A DNA stretch of 33,167 bases from Candidatus Peribacteria bacterium (GCA_943354505.1 CALRCE010000011.1:1-33167); one strand, 5' to 3'. Counted from the stretch's first letter, positions 18,784-27,750 are shown. Notes: generated by a model from the letters alone, not told the origin. A program made the numbers and translations.

Positions 18784-19309
18784 TTATTATCTGCTTCGAA
18801 TCATCCTTCGATCCTTTTTCAAATCCAACCTAACAGAAGAGGAAAGAATAATCATCGAGGAAAACATAGACAAACACCGATTCGTTCAGTGGGTGAACTT
18901 GGCAGCCTCCATTCTCGTGGTCTACGGCCTATCTCAAGCTTCTCAAGAAGAAATCTCCAGCCTCATCAGCATTCTCATCGCCCCCGTCATGGTCATGGGT
19001 GGAGCGTGGTTTGCCATCAGTTTTGGCGGCATTCCCGAAAAACTCATGCTCATCGCCATCAGCACCACTCGATGGATGTTCATCGCCTTCTTAGTGTCCT
19101 TGTCCACCATGTTTCTCGGCGTGCTGGCCCTCACTCCCTACGTACTGTGGCCAGTTTTCATCCTTATTTATGTGGCCTCTTTGATCAGTTACATCACCTA
19201 CGACACAGCCGACTCGCTCAAGATCGGTTTAGACGAATTCTCACTCAAACATTCTCGCGCCGCTCTCCGCTACTACAAGCAGAAAGAAGGCATTGATGTA
19301 GACAAGTAG
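18764..19309 (+). CDS. Predicted membrane protein inserted between rpsJ and rplC (181 aa)
   Basis: Several TM segments; coherent ORF. Confidence 0.75.
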
Positions 19310-19318
19310 AAAAATCTC

Positions 19319-19347
19319 TTGACTTAGCCATCCTAGGCCATTAGTAT
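19319..19347 (+). promoter_or_regulatory. Internal promoter upstream of rplC (TTGACT-17-TAGTAT)
   Basis: Hexamers with 17-nt spacer following the stop of the membrane ORF. Confidence 0.6.
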
Positions 19348-19443
19348 CTCCGGGCATTTATCTTAGAAGCGAAGCAAAAGGCTCCCTCGTGGACCCCTCT
19401 GGGGACAAGACCAACCGCTTCAATTCACACTAAGCACTAAATT

Positions 19444-20025
19444 ATGCCAGGAATACTCGGCAAAAAAATCGGTATGACACGTCTCATCCAAGACGACGGT
19501 CGCGTGATCCCTCTCACAGTAGTCGAATGTGCCCCCAACGTGGTGGTACAAGTTAAGACCACTGAAAAAGACGGATATCCGGCGTTAGTCCTTGGGTTCG
19601 ATGCATTGAAAAAACCGAGCAAGAACAAAAAATTCCGCTTCAAGCGCGAATTCACTATCCAAGATGGAAGCGACTACAAAGCAGGTGATGCAATTTCTCT
19701 CGACCTATTCGAGGTCGGCGAAAGAGCAAAAATCACCTCCACTTCTAAAGGTAAAGGTTTCCAGGGAGTTATGAAGCGTCACCACTTCCGTGGAGGACCT
19801 CGTACTCACGGTTCTCACTTCATGCGTGAACCAGGAGCCATCGGAGCTCGTGCTCGTCCCGGTAAAGTCTTCAAAGGAATGAAGATGGCTGGACACATGG
19901 GTCTCGACACCATCACCTGCGAAGACGTAGAAGTTGTCTATGTAGATAGAGAGAAGAACCTCCTCGGTCTCAAAGGACCGGTGGCAGGATCCAAAGGTTC
20001 CCTCGTAATCATCAGAAAGAAATAA
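19444..20025 (+). CDS. rplC: 50S ribosomal protein L3
   Basis: GILGKKIGMTRL, GKGFQGVMKRHHFRGGPRTHGSHFMREPGAIG. Confidence 0.98.
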   Translation: MPGILGKKIGMTRLIQDDGRVIPLTVVECAPNVVVQVKTTEKDGYPALVLGFDALKKPSKNKKFRFKREFTIQDGSDYKAGDAISLDLFEVGERAKITSTSKGKGFQGVMKRHHFRGGPRTHGSHFMREPGAIGARARPGKVFKGMKMAGHMGLDTITCEDVEVVYVDREKNLLGLKGPVAGSKGSLVIIRKK

Positions 20026-20032
20026 TTAAACA

Positions 20033-20659
20033 ATGAAAGCACCACTTTACAATCAGGCTGGAGAAAAAACGGGGGACGTAACCCTCGTTAAAGAAATCTT
20101 CGAGGTAGAAGGTTCTGAAGGACTTGTGCACAGTTATCTCATGTACCAACAGGCCAACGCTCGTCGTCCAGTGGCTCACATCCTCAACAAAGGGGACGTA
20201 CGAGGAGGAGGTAAAAAACCTTTTGCTCAAAAGCACACCGGTCGCGCTCGTCAAGGTTCCACCCGTAATCCTCACATGCGAGGAGGAGGTAACGCCTTTG
20301 GTCCTAAGAAATGGCAAAACTTTGAAAAGATGATGAATAAGGGAATGCGCCGCAAGGCTCTGTTCCAAATTCTTTCTTCCAAAGCAAGTGATGGAAAGGT
20401 TCTCGCTCTCGACAAGTTCGAGCTCGATGCACCCAAGACCAAGACTTTCTTCGACTTCGTAGCCAAACTCCCTGTGAACCGAAACGTACTCATTGTACGC
20501 AGCCGTGATGAAAAGACTTTGTTCTTGTCTGCTCGCAACTACAGCCGCAGCAAGACCATCCTCTCTAGCTATCTCAACCCAGCGGACTTGCTCAAGTACG
20601 ACAATGTACTGTTCACGACCACTGCGTTGAAAGAAATCGAAACCACCTACACTAAATAA
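20033..20659 (+). CDS. rplD: 50S ribosomal protein L4
   Basis: KGDVRGGGKKPFAQKHTGRARQGSTRNPHMRGGGNAFGP. Confidence 0.98.
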   Translation: MKAPLYNQAGEKTGDVTLVKEIFEVEGSEGLVHSYLMYQQANARRPVAHILNKGDVRGGGKKPFAQKHTGRARQGSTRNPHMRGGGNAFGPKKWQNFEKMMNKGMRRKALFQILSSKASDGKVLALDKFELDAPKTKTFFDFVAKLPVNRNVLIVRSRDEKTLFLSARNYSRSKTILSSYLNPADLLKYDNVLFTTTALKEIETTYTK

Positions 20660-20663
20660 GCTT

Positions 20664-20990
20664 ATGAATCTCGCTCAAATCCTTCTAAAACCGGTAATGA
20701 CTGAGAAGACTGTAAGTCAAGAAGTGCAAAACAAATACAGTTTCATCGTTCACGAAGACGCTACAAAAGTGGACGTTAAGAACGCAATGATGGAACTCTA
20801 TGGAGTGAAAGTGGCAAAAGTGAACATCCTTCACGGATTGCCAAAGTTCCGCCTCGGTAAAGGACGCAAGCCCATGCAAAAGCGAGCAGCCAACCGTCGC
20901 GCTATCATCACTCTCAAAGCTGGAGAAAAACTCGACCTTGCGAAAACAACTAAGACTTCTAAATCCAAAGCCGCTGCGGCTTCCAACTAA
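20664..20990 (+). CDS. rplW: 50S ribosomal protein L23
   Basis: LLKPVMTEKTVSQEVQNKYSFIVHEDATKVDVKNAM. Confidence 0.96.
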   Translation: MNLAQILLKPVMTEKTVSQEVQNKYSFIVHEDATKVDVKNAMMELYGVKVAKVNILHGLPKFRLGKGRKPMQKRAANRRAIITLKAGEKLDLAKTTKTSKSKAAAASN

Positions 20991-20995
20991 ACCTT

Positions 20996-21853
20996 ATGCC
21001 TCTCAAGAAAGTTAAAAAAACGGGTAACGCTCGACGCGAAATGAGTGTCCTCACCTACGAGGAAGTTACAACCAACAAACCTTTCAAGAAGCTTCTCAAA
21101 GCTCAAAAGGAGTACGCTGGACGCAATGCTCGTGGAGTGATCACGGTTCGTCACCGTGGAGCCGGAAACAAGACCAAGCTTCGTGTCATGGATTTCAAGC
21201 AAACCGACAAGATGAACATCGAGTACACGGTTCGCACCGTGGAATACGATCCCAATCGTAGCGCCTTCATCATGCTCGTTTGTTACAAAGATGGAGAATA
21301 CCGTTACCACTTGGCTCCAGAAGGAATCAAGGTTGGAGAACGTCTCATCACTGCTCCAAAGACTCGTGCTCGTCTCGGGAACCGCATGATGCTCGAAAAC
21401 ATCCCTGTTGGATTTGAAATTTACAACGTGCAAGTGGATTTGAACGGACCTGGGCAATTGGCAAAGTCTGCAGGAGCTTCCGCAAAACTTGTTTCCCTGG
21501 AAGGAGAGTACGCTCAAGTACAACTCCCCTCTGGAGAAGTGCGTTTTGTACAAAAGAAATGTTTCGCTAGCATCGGACGTGTGTCCAATCTTGACCATGG
21601 CAACATCTCGATCGGTAAAGCCGGTCGCAGCCGTTGGATGGGTCTCCGCCCTGAAGTGCGTGGTAAGGTTATGAACCCTTGCGACCACCCCCATGGAGGA
21701 GGAGAAGGAAACTGTCCTATCGGTATGAAATATCCTAAGACTCCTTGGGGACTTCATGCGCTGGGTGTTGCGACTCGAAACCGCAAGTACACAGATCGAT
21801 GGATTGTGAAGACTCGTAAAGGTAAGATGCTCGCTGAACTTAATAATCTTTAA
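20996..21853 (+). CDS. rplB: 50S ribosomal protein L2
   Basis: [36 protein letters not shown]. Confidence 0.99.
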   Translation: MPLKKVKKTGNARREMSVLTYEEVTTNKPFKKLLKAQKEYAGRNARGVITVRHRGAGNKTKLRVMDFKQTDKMNIEYTVRTVEYDPNRSAFIMLVCYKDGEYRYHLAPEGIKVGERLITAPKTRARLGNRMMLENIPVGFEIYNVQVDLNGPGQLAKSAGASAKLVSLEGEYAQVQLPSGEVRFVQKKCFASIGRVSNLDHGNISIGKAGRSRWMGLRPEVRGKVMNPCDHPHGGGEGNCPIGMKYPKTPWGLHALGVATRNRKYTDRWIVKTRKGKMLAELNNL

Positions 21854-21858
21854 ATTCT

Positions 21859-22137
21859 ATGTCTCGAAGTAGTCTCAAAGGTCCATACGTTGAAGCCAAC
21901 CTCATGAAAAAGGTTCTGGCTTGCGACGGAAACACGAAAAAAGTGATCAAGACTTGGGCTCGACGCTCAGCGATTGCTCCTGAATTCGTTGGATTCACCT
22001 TTGCAGTCTACAACGGCAAAGAACACATCCCTGTCTTCGTCACTGAAGCCATGGTTGGGCACCACCTCGGAGAATTCGCTTACACTCGTAAGTTCCGTGG
22101 TCACCCCATGAAGACTAAAGAAGCCGCAGCCGCATAA
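21859..22137 (+). CDS. rpsS: 30S ribosomal protein S19
   Basis: [51 protein letters not shown]. Confidence 0.98.
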   Translation: MSRSSLKGPYVEANLMKKVLACDGNTKKVIKTWARRSAIAPEFVGFTFAVYNGKEHIPVFVTEAMVGHHLGEFAYTRKFRGHPMKTKEAAAA

Positions 22138-22159
22138 CATTTATACAAGAACCTAAACA

Positions 22160-22549
22160 ATGAAAGCTCTACTCAGTAACATTCGCATCTCACCAGAAAA
22201 AGCCAACCTTGTGGCTGGAATGGTTCGTGGAGTCATGGTCAACGAAGCTCTCGAACAACTCAGTTTCACACCTAAAAAAGGAGCTAAGATTCTCTACAAA
22301 GTGATCGCCTCTGCTGCAGCGAATGCTGAGCACAACCTCAAGCAAAACCGTGACACTCTCTACATTAAAGAAATCGTTGTGAGCAAAGGACCCACCTACA
22401 AGCGTGGTGTCTCTGTATCTCGTGGACGTGTGCACCCTATTCTCAAACGAACCGCTCAAATCCGCGTCACTGTGGATGTAAAAGCTTCTGCTCCAGCTAA
22501 AACGGCTAAAGCAAAAAAGACCCCTTCTAAACCCTCTTCTACCAACTAA
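22160..22549 (+). CDS. rplV: 50S ribosomal protein L22 with C-terminal tail
   Basis: NIRISPEKANLVAGMVRG, AANAEHN, KGPTYKRGVSVSRGR. Confidence 0.96.
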   Translation: MKALLSNIRISPEKANLVAGMVRGVMVNEALEQLSFTPKKGAKILYKVIASAAANAEHNLKQNRDTLYIKEIVVSKGPTYKRGVSVSRGRVHPILKRTAQIRVTVDVKASAPAKTAKAKKTPSKPSSTN

Positions 22550-22551
22550 TT

Positions 22552-23202
22552 ATGGGAAGTAAAGTAAATCCAATTGGGCTTCGTACTGGTATCATCCGCA
22601 CTTGGGATTCCAGCTGGTATGCAGGAAAGAGAACCTTCGGCAAAATGCTTGCTGAAGACCTCAAGATTCGCGCCTTCGTTCGTTCCAAATTGAACGACTC
22701 CGGTGTGTCTCGTATCGAATTGCAACGCAACGCAAAAGACATCAGTCTGAGCGTCCACTCCGCTAAACCTGGAGTGATCATCGGACGTCAAGGAGCAAGC
22801 GTAGAAGATCTCAAAGCGGCTCTCGAAAAAGAATTCGGACACAAGTTCACTCTCAACATCAAAGAAATCAAGAAGCCTGAACTCGATGCTTGGCTCACTG
22901 CTGAGAACATCGCAATGCAAATCGAACGTCGTGTTTCCTACCGCCGTGCCGCAAAGATGTCCGTTAAAAAGGCTCTCGAAGCAGGTGCAAAAGGAATCAA
23001 GATCCGTGTCGGAGGACGTCTCAACGGAGTAGAAATCTCTCGAAGTGAATTCTACGCTGAAGGACAAATCCCTCTTCACACCTTCCGTGCAGACATCGAT
23101 TACGCACTCGCTGAAGCAAAGACCACTTACGGTATCATCGGAGTGAAAGTTTGGATCAACCGAGGAATGGTGTTCAGTAAACAAACCCCTCAAACTAAAT
23201 AA
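22552..23202 (+). CDS. rpsC: 30S ribosomal protein S3
   Basis: MGSKVNPIGLRTGI, KPGVIIGRQGA, KH domain. Confidence 0.98.
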   Translation: MGSKVNPIGLRTGIIRTWDSSWYAGKRTFGKMLAEDLKIRAFVRSKLNDSGVSRIELQRNAKDISLSVHSAKPGVIIGRQGASVEDLKAALEKEFGHKFTLNIKEIKKPELDAWLTAENIAMQIERRVSYRRAAKMSVKKALEAGAKGIKIRVGGRLNGVEISRSEFYAEGQIPLHTFRADIDYALAEAKTTYGIIGVKVWINRGMVFSKQTPQTK

Positions 23203-23208
23203 TAAGAT

Positions 23209-23628
23209 ATGTTACTTCCTTCAAGAGCAAAATATCGAAAATCCCAACGTCTTCGTGGATCCTTCAAAGGGAACGCTAAAGGAGGTTCAAGCCTCGCCTT
23301 CGGCAACTACGGACTCAAAGCTCTCGAGATCAAAGAATTGTCTTCTCGTCAGATTGAATCCGCTCGTCGTGTCCTCGCTCACCACATTCAACGCGTTGGT
23401 AAGATCTGGATTCGCATCTTCCCCCACAAGCCCATCACTGTGAAAGCAGCTGAAGTACCAATGGGATCTGGAAAAGGTACCGTGGACCGCTACACCGCTA
23501 TGGTGAAGCCGGGAACAATCATGTTTGAAATGGATGGAGTGGATGAAAAGACAGCTCGTGCCGCCCTCAAAATGGCCGGTTACAAGCTTCCGATCAAGAC
23601 TCGTGTCGTATCTTCTAAAGATCTTTAA
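23209..23628 (+). CDS. rplP: 50S ribosomal protein L16
   Basis: MLLPSRAKYRKSQRLRG, PMGSGKGTVDRY. Confidence 0.98.
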   Translation: MLLPSRAKYRKSQRLRGSFKGNAKGGSSLAFGNYGLKALEIKELSSRQIESARRVLAHHIQRVGKIWIRIFPHKPITVKAAEVPMGSGKGTVDRYTAMVKPGTIMFEMDGVDEKTARAALKMAGYKLPIKTRVVSSKDL

Positions 23629-23633
23629 TTCAT

Positions 23634-23804
23634 ATGGCGAAACAAGCTCACCCCATCGACGAACTTAAAAAAGAATTGGGACACATTCGTATCGATCTCA
23701 AGACTGGTAAATCCAAGCAAGGCCACAAAGTGAAAATGCTCAAAAAGCAAATTGCACGGATTTACACTCTCAATAACCAGAGCACTAGCTCCTCTAACAA
23801 CTAA
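23634..23804 (+). CDS. rpmC: 50S ribosomal protein L29 (56 aa; missing from the supplied ORF track)
   Basis: Manual translation MAKQAHPIDELKKELGHIRIDLKTGKSKQGHKVKMLKKQIARIYTLNNQSTSSSNN; position between rplP and rpsQ. Confidence 0.92.
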   Translation: MAKQAHPIDELKKELGHIRIDLKTGKSKQGHKVKMLKKQIARIYTLNNQSTSSSNN

Positions 23805-23806
23805 AT

Positions 23807-24040
23807 ATGCGAAGTAAGAAAGGCGTTGTCGTCTCAAAATCCGGACTTAAGACCATCGTAGTGGAAGCTGAAACTTCCAAGACGCATCCTAAGTACAAAA
23901 AGCGTTACACCGTTCATGCAAAGTTTCATGCCCATGACGAAAACGACACCTACAAGGTTGGAGACGAAGTGACGATCTACGAAACTCGTCCCCTCTCAAA
24001 GATGAAGCGTTGGACAGTAACCGAACCTACTCAAAAGTAA
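23807..24040 (+). CDS. rpsQ: 30S ribosomal protein S17
   Basis: KGVVVSKSGLKTIVVEAE, HAHDENDTYKVGDEVTIYETRPLSKMKRW. Confidence 0.97.
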   Translation: MRSKKGVVVSKSGLKTIVVEAETSKTHPKYKKRYTVHAKFHAHDENDTYKVGDEVTIYETRPLSKMKRWTVTEPTQK

Positions 24041-24047
24041 TTAATTT

Positions 24048-24416
24048 ATGATTCAGCAACAATCAAATCTCACAGTCGCAGACAACAGCGGTGCCAAAGA
24101 AGTCATGTGCATCAAAGTCCTTGGAGCTTCCAAGCGACGTTATGCCTACATTGGTGACGAAATCGTCGTCAGCGTGAAGAAAGCGGCTCCAAAAGGTGCA
24201 GTGAAGCAAAAGTCCGTTCAACGTGCAGTGATTGTGCGTATGACCAAGACGCTTCACCGCAAAGATGGATCTTCCCTTCGCTTCGATGAAAACGCTGTGG
24301 TGATTGTCGGTAAAGACGGAGTGCCAAAAGGAACTCGTGTCTTCGGACCTGTGGCTCGTGAACTCCGCGAACGTGGATATCAAAAAATCATCTCTTTAGC
24401 ACCTGAAGTACTCTAA
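24048..24416 (+). CDS. rplN: 50S ribosomal protein L14
   Basis: [26 protein letters not shown]. Confidence 0.98.
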   Translation: MIQQQSNLTVADNSGAKEVMCIKVLGASKRRYAYIGDEIVVSVKKAAPKGAVKQKSVQRAVIVRMTKTLHRKDGSSLRFDENAVVIVGKDGVPKGTRVFGPVARELRERGYQKIISLAPEVL

Positions 24417-24446
24417 CCCTCGGCGTAGCCGAGTTTCTCTATCAAT

Positions 24447-24752
24447 ATGAAAATCAAGACTGGAGACACTGTCGTCGTGATTGCTGGAAAGGAACGCAAC
24501 AAAACCGGAAAGGTGATGCGCATCCTTGAAAAGAGCAATCGAGTGGTCGTAGAAGGCCTGAACATGGTCGTGCGCCACGTGAAGAAGACCGCAAGCAAGA
24601 AAGGTTCCAAAGCCACCTTCGAAGCTCCTATCGCCGCTTCCAACGTGATGCTCCTCGATCCTAAAACCAAGAAAGCAAGCCGAATCGGTTACCGTGTAAC
24701 TAAAGACGGTAAAAAAGAACGCATTGCTAAAAAAAGTAACACCGTCATCTAA
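24447..24752 (+). CDS. rplX: 50S ribosomal protein L24
   Basis: KIKTGDTVVVIAGKERNKTGKV. Confidence 0.97.
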   Translation: MKIKTGDTVVVIAGKERNKTGKVMRILEKSNRVVVEGLNMVVRHVKKTASKKGSKATFEAPIAASNVMLLDPKTKKASRIGYRVTKDGKKERIAKKSNTVI

Positions 24753-24757
24753 ATATT

Positions 24758-25336
24758 ATGCCTGCAAAGAAACCTGTACAAAACGAGACAATGTCTGAAC
24801 TCAAAAAAGAGTTGGGACGTTCAAACCCTCATGCTCTCCCTATGCTTAAAAAGGTGAGCGTGCATGTCGGGATTGGAAGCATGGTCACCGGGGGTAACAA
24901 AGACTTCTCCCATGTTGAAAAGACTTTACTCGACATCACCGGTCAAAAACCTGTGGTTCGTAAAGCACGTATGGCTATTTCCAATTTCAAACTTCGTAAA
25001 GGTCTCCCTGTAGGTATCCACGTGACCCTTCGTGGGGATCGCATGCGAGACTTCATTGGACGTCTTGTAAACATCGTTCTTCCCCGTGTGCGTGACTTCC
25101 GTGGAATCACCGTTCGTGGTTTCGATGGAAGCGGTAACTTCTCTTTGGGCCTCGACGATTGCAGTATTTTCCCTGAAGTGAATCAAGAAAACATGACCAA
25201 GAGTCATGGTGTCCAAATCAACGTGTGCACTTCCGCTCGAAACAACCGTGAAGCTTACCTTCTTTTGAAGGCTCTCGGTTTCCCCTTCCGCGACGAAGTC
25301 AGCGTTGAAGGAAAAGTCACTCGTAAATCCCAATAA
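24758..25336 (+). CDS. rplE: 50S ribosomal protein L5
   Basis: TGQKPVVRKARMAISNFKLRKGLPVGIHVTLRGDRM. Confidence 0.98.
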   Translation: MPAKKPVQNETMSELKKELGRSNPHALPMLKKVSVHVGIGSMVTGGNKDFSHVEKTLLDITGQKPVVRKARMAISNFKLRKGLPVGIHVTLRGDRMRDFIGRLVNIVLPRVRDFRGITVRGFDGSGNFSLGLDDCSIFPEVNQENMTKSHGVQINVCTSARNNREAYLLLKALGFPFRDEVSVEGKVTRKSQ

Positions 25337-25354
25337 CTAACTCTTAGCAAACAA

Positions 25355-25585
25355 ATGGCTAAACTCTCGATGATCAATAAGGCAAGCAAACGCAAACGTG
25401 CAGTCGCACACCGTTTGGCTCTCGGCTTAAAACCAAAGCCCGGACAGGCAGTTAAAATGTACAACCGCTGTGGAAAATGTGGACGTGTACGTGGATACAT
25501 GCGAAAGTTCGACCTCTGCCGTATTTGTTTCCGAGAACTCGCTCGTAAAGGAGCCATCATGGGTCTCACTAAATCATCTTGGTAA
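25355..25585 (+). CDS. rpsN: 30S ribosomal protein S14 (zinc-binding CxxC type)
   Basis: [40 protein letters not shown]. Confidence 0.97.
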   Translation: MAKLSMINKASKRKRAVAHRLALGLKPKPGQAVKMYNRCGKCGRVRGYMRKFDLCRICFRELARKGAIMGLTKSSW

Positions 25586-25587
25586 CC

Positions 25588-25617
25588 TTCGAAACGGGAC
25601 AACGTCCCAGTTTCGAA
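25588..25617 (+). repeat. Dispersed 3'UTR hairpin element, copy 3 (TTCGAAACGGGACAACGTCCCAGTTTCGAA)
   Basis: Same bulged hairpin, 2 nt after the rpsN stop, inside the operon. Confidence 0.85.
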
Positions 25618-25667
25618 TCTCCCTCAATCAACTCTATCTCAACTTCTACCATCACACTGACCTCAAA

Positions 25668-26054
25668 ATGACACTCACCGATCCCATTGCTGACCTTCTA
25701 ACAAGAATCCGAAACGCTGCACACGCTCGCAAGAACTTCGTGCACGTTCCTCATTCTCGTCTCAAAGCTGACATTTGCGCAGTGCTCAAAGAAGCAGGTT
25801 ACGTTCGCGAAAGCAAAGTAACAGGTGAAGGAGTTGCAAAAGAAATCATGATCGAACTTCGAGAAGATCGCCGCGACCTCGTCCTGACCTTGGTCAGCCG
25901 TCCTGGTCAACGCATCTACGTGAAGACAAACGAAATTCCAAAAGTGCTCAACGGACTCGGTCTCGCTATCCTTTCCACTCCAAAAGGAGTGATGAGCGGT
26001 AGAGATGCTCGCAAGGCCAAGCTCGGTGGAGAACTTCTCTGCGAAATATACTAG
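25668..26054 (+). CDS. rpsH: 30S ribosomal protein S8
   Basis: MTLTDPIADLLTRIRNA, LSTPKGVMSGRDARKAKLGGELLCEIY; start trimmed from the ORF-track start. Confidence 0.97.
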   Translation: MTLTDPIADLLTRIRNAAHARKNFVHVPHSRLKADICAVLKEAGYVRESKVTGEGVAKEIMIELREDRRDLVLTLVSRPGQRIYVKTNEIPKVLNGLGLAILSTPKGVMSGRDARKAKLGGELLCEIY

Positions 26055-26081
26055 TAAACTCACTTTCAACTAAACTCTCAT

Positions 26082-26636
26082 ATGTCTCGAATTGGTAAAA
26101 ACCCGGTGCTCATCCCTTCTGGCGTTACTGTCACAAGAGATGCAAATGGAACCCTCGTCGTGAAAGGCCCAAAAGGTGAACTCAAATGGACACCTCATCC
26201 TATGATCACGGTGACCGTCGAAGAAAACCAAGTGGTCGTGACTCGTGACGATGAAGATCGTTTCAAGCATGCTCTTCACGGTCTGACTCGCACGCTCATC
26301 CAAAACATGGTGACCGGAGTAACGAAAGGCTTCTCTAAAGTTTTAGAAATCAACGGCGTGGGTTACCGCGTTTCCATCGGTGGAAACAAGCTTGTGCTCA
26401 ATCTTGGATATTCTCATCCTATTGAATACCCCACCCCAGCTGGAATCACCTTCAAACTCGACGAAGAAAAAAAGAACCTTCTCACCATCTCTGGAATCGA
26501 CAAGCAGTTGGTTGGACAAGTGGCTGCAGAAATCCGTGGATTCAGACCTCCTGAACCTTACCTCGGAAAGGGTATCAAATACATCGATGAACACATCCGC
26601 CGTAAGGCAGGTAAGACCGCTTCTAAAGGCGCATAA
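26082..26636 (+). CDS. rplF: 50S ribosomal protein L6
   Basis: MSRIGKNPVLIPSGV, EINGVGYRV, GYSHP, KGIKYIDEHIRRKAGK. Confidence 0.98.
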   Translation: MSRIGKNPVLIPSGVTVTRDANGTLVVKGPKGELKWTPHPMITVTVEENQVVVTRDDEDRFKHALHGLTRTLIQNMVTGVTKGFSKVLEINGVGYRVSIGGNKLVLNLGYSHPIEYPTPAGITFKLDEEKKNLLTISGIDKQLVGQVAAEIRGFRPPEPYLGKGIKYIDEHIRRKAGKTASKGA

Positions 26637-26693
26637 CAAGCACGCTAGTGCTAGACAATAACCGTCGCGCAAGCGACATCAACTCTATAAGAC

Positions 26694-27062
26694 ATGAACT
26701 CTCAAAAAGCTAAAAATCTGAAACGAGCTCGCCGACACGTGCGCATCCGCGCTCGAGTGTCTGGTACAGCTAAACTGCCACGTCTCATCGTGTTCCGCAG
26801 TCTTCGCTACATCTACGCTCAATTGGTGGACGACACTTCCGGTAAAATCCTTGCTGCTGCTCACGATATGCACTCGTCGGAGACGAGCTCTACAAAAAAG
26901 CTAACAAAAATTGAACGTGCAACCGCTGTCGGTGGTGAAATCGCTGCAAAAGCAGAGAAAGCCGGGATCAAAGCTTGTGTTTTCGACCGCAATGGTTATC
27001 AATATCATGGCCGTGTTCAAGCGGTCGCTGAAGGCGCCCGTGAAGGAGGCCTCAAGTTCTAA
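26694..27062 (+). CDS. rplR: 50S ribosomal protein L18
   Basis: [37 protein letters not shown]. Confidence 0.97.
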   Translation: MNSQKAKNLKRARRHVRIRARVSGTAKLPRLIVFRSLRYIYAQLVDDTSGKILAAAHDMHSSETSSTKKLTKIERATAVGGEIAAKAEKAGIKACVFDRNGYQYHGRVQAVAEGAREGGLKF

Positions 27063-27080
27063 TCACTCTATTACCTACCT

Positions 27081-27722
27081 ATGCCTAAACCTGGAAAAAG
27101 ACCATTACCAAAAGAAACCAAGGAATTCGAAGAAGCCGTGGTTGAAGTGGCTCGCGTGACTCGTGTGGTTAAGGGCGGACGACGTATGCGCTTCCGTGCA
27201 ACCGTTGTGATTGGAAACAAGAAAGGCACCGTAGGATACGGAATCGGTAAAGCCGTTGAAGTGCAACTCGCGATTCAAAAAGCAGTGGCTAAGGCTCGCA
27301 AACGACTCATCCGCGTTCCCATCTACAAGGGAAGCATTCCTCACCAAACTCAAGTTAAATTCAAATCTTCTGTGGTGTTCATCAAACCTGCAAGCGAAGG
27401 TACTGGACTCATCGCTGGAGGTGCCCTTCGTCTCATTCTCGAGCTCGCTGGAATCAAAAACGTTCTCTCCAAATCTCTCGGATCCAACAACCCTGTGAAC
27501 ACCGCTAAGGCAGCTTACAAGGCACTGACCACTCTCCGCGAACGCACCGACATGGAAACCGATCGTGTGAAAGCTGAAGTGTCCGACGACATGGAACGTT
27601 CCGCTCCTGAGGTTAAGAAGATAGGAAAAAGCGAAGCGAAAGAAATGGTGAATGCCGACAAACGCATGATGAAACCTGCTCACAAATCAGATTCTAAAAA
27701 ACCAGCTCCTAAGAAAGCTTAA
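27081..27722 (+). CDS. rpsE: 30S ribosomal protein S5 with long C-terminal extension
   Basis: VTRVVKGGRRMRFRATVVIGNKKGTVGYGIGKA; extra tail after the S5 core. Confidence 0.97.
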   Translation: MPKPGKRPLPKETKEFEEAVVEVARVTRVVKGGRRMRFRATVVIGNKKGTVGYGIGKAVEVQLAIQKAVAKARKRLIRVPIYKGSIPHQTQVKFKSSVVFIKPASEGTGLIAGGALRLILELAGIKNVLSKSLGSNNPVNTAKAAYKALTTLRERTDMETDRVKAEVSDDMERSAPEVKKIGKSEAKEMVNADKRMMKPAHKSDSKKPAPKKA

Positions 27723-27750
27723 TTCGCACCTCTCGTACACTTAAAACACT

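Noticed and set aside
18889-19296. 135-aa + strand ORF (His/Arg/Ser-rich) inside the inserted membrane gene
   Set aside because: Out-of-frame shadow of the 181-aa membrane protein.
20987-21757. 256-aa minus-strand ORF opposite rplB (and similar ones opposite rpsC, rpsE, map, adk)
   Set aside because: All are mirror frames of conserved genes and lack independent coding signals.
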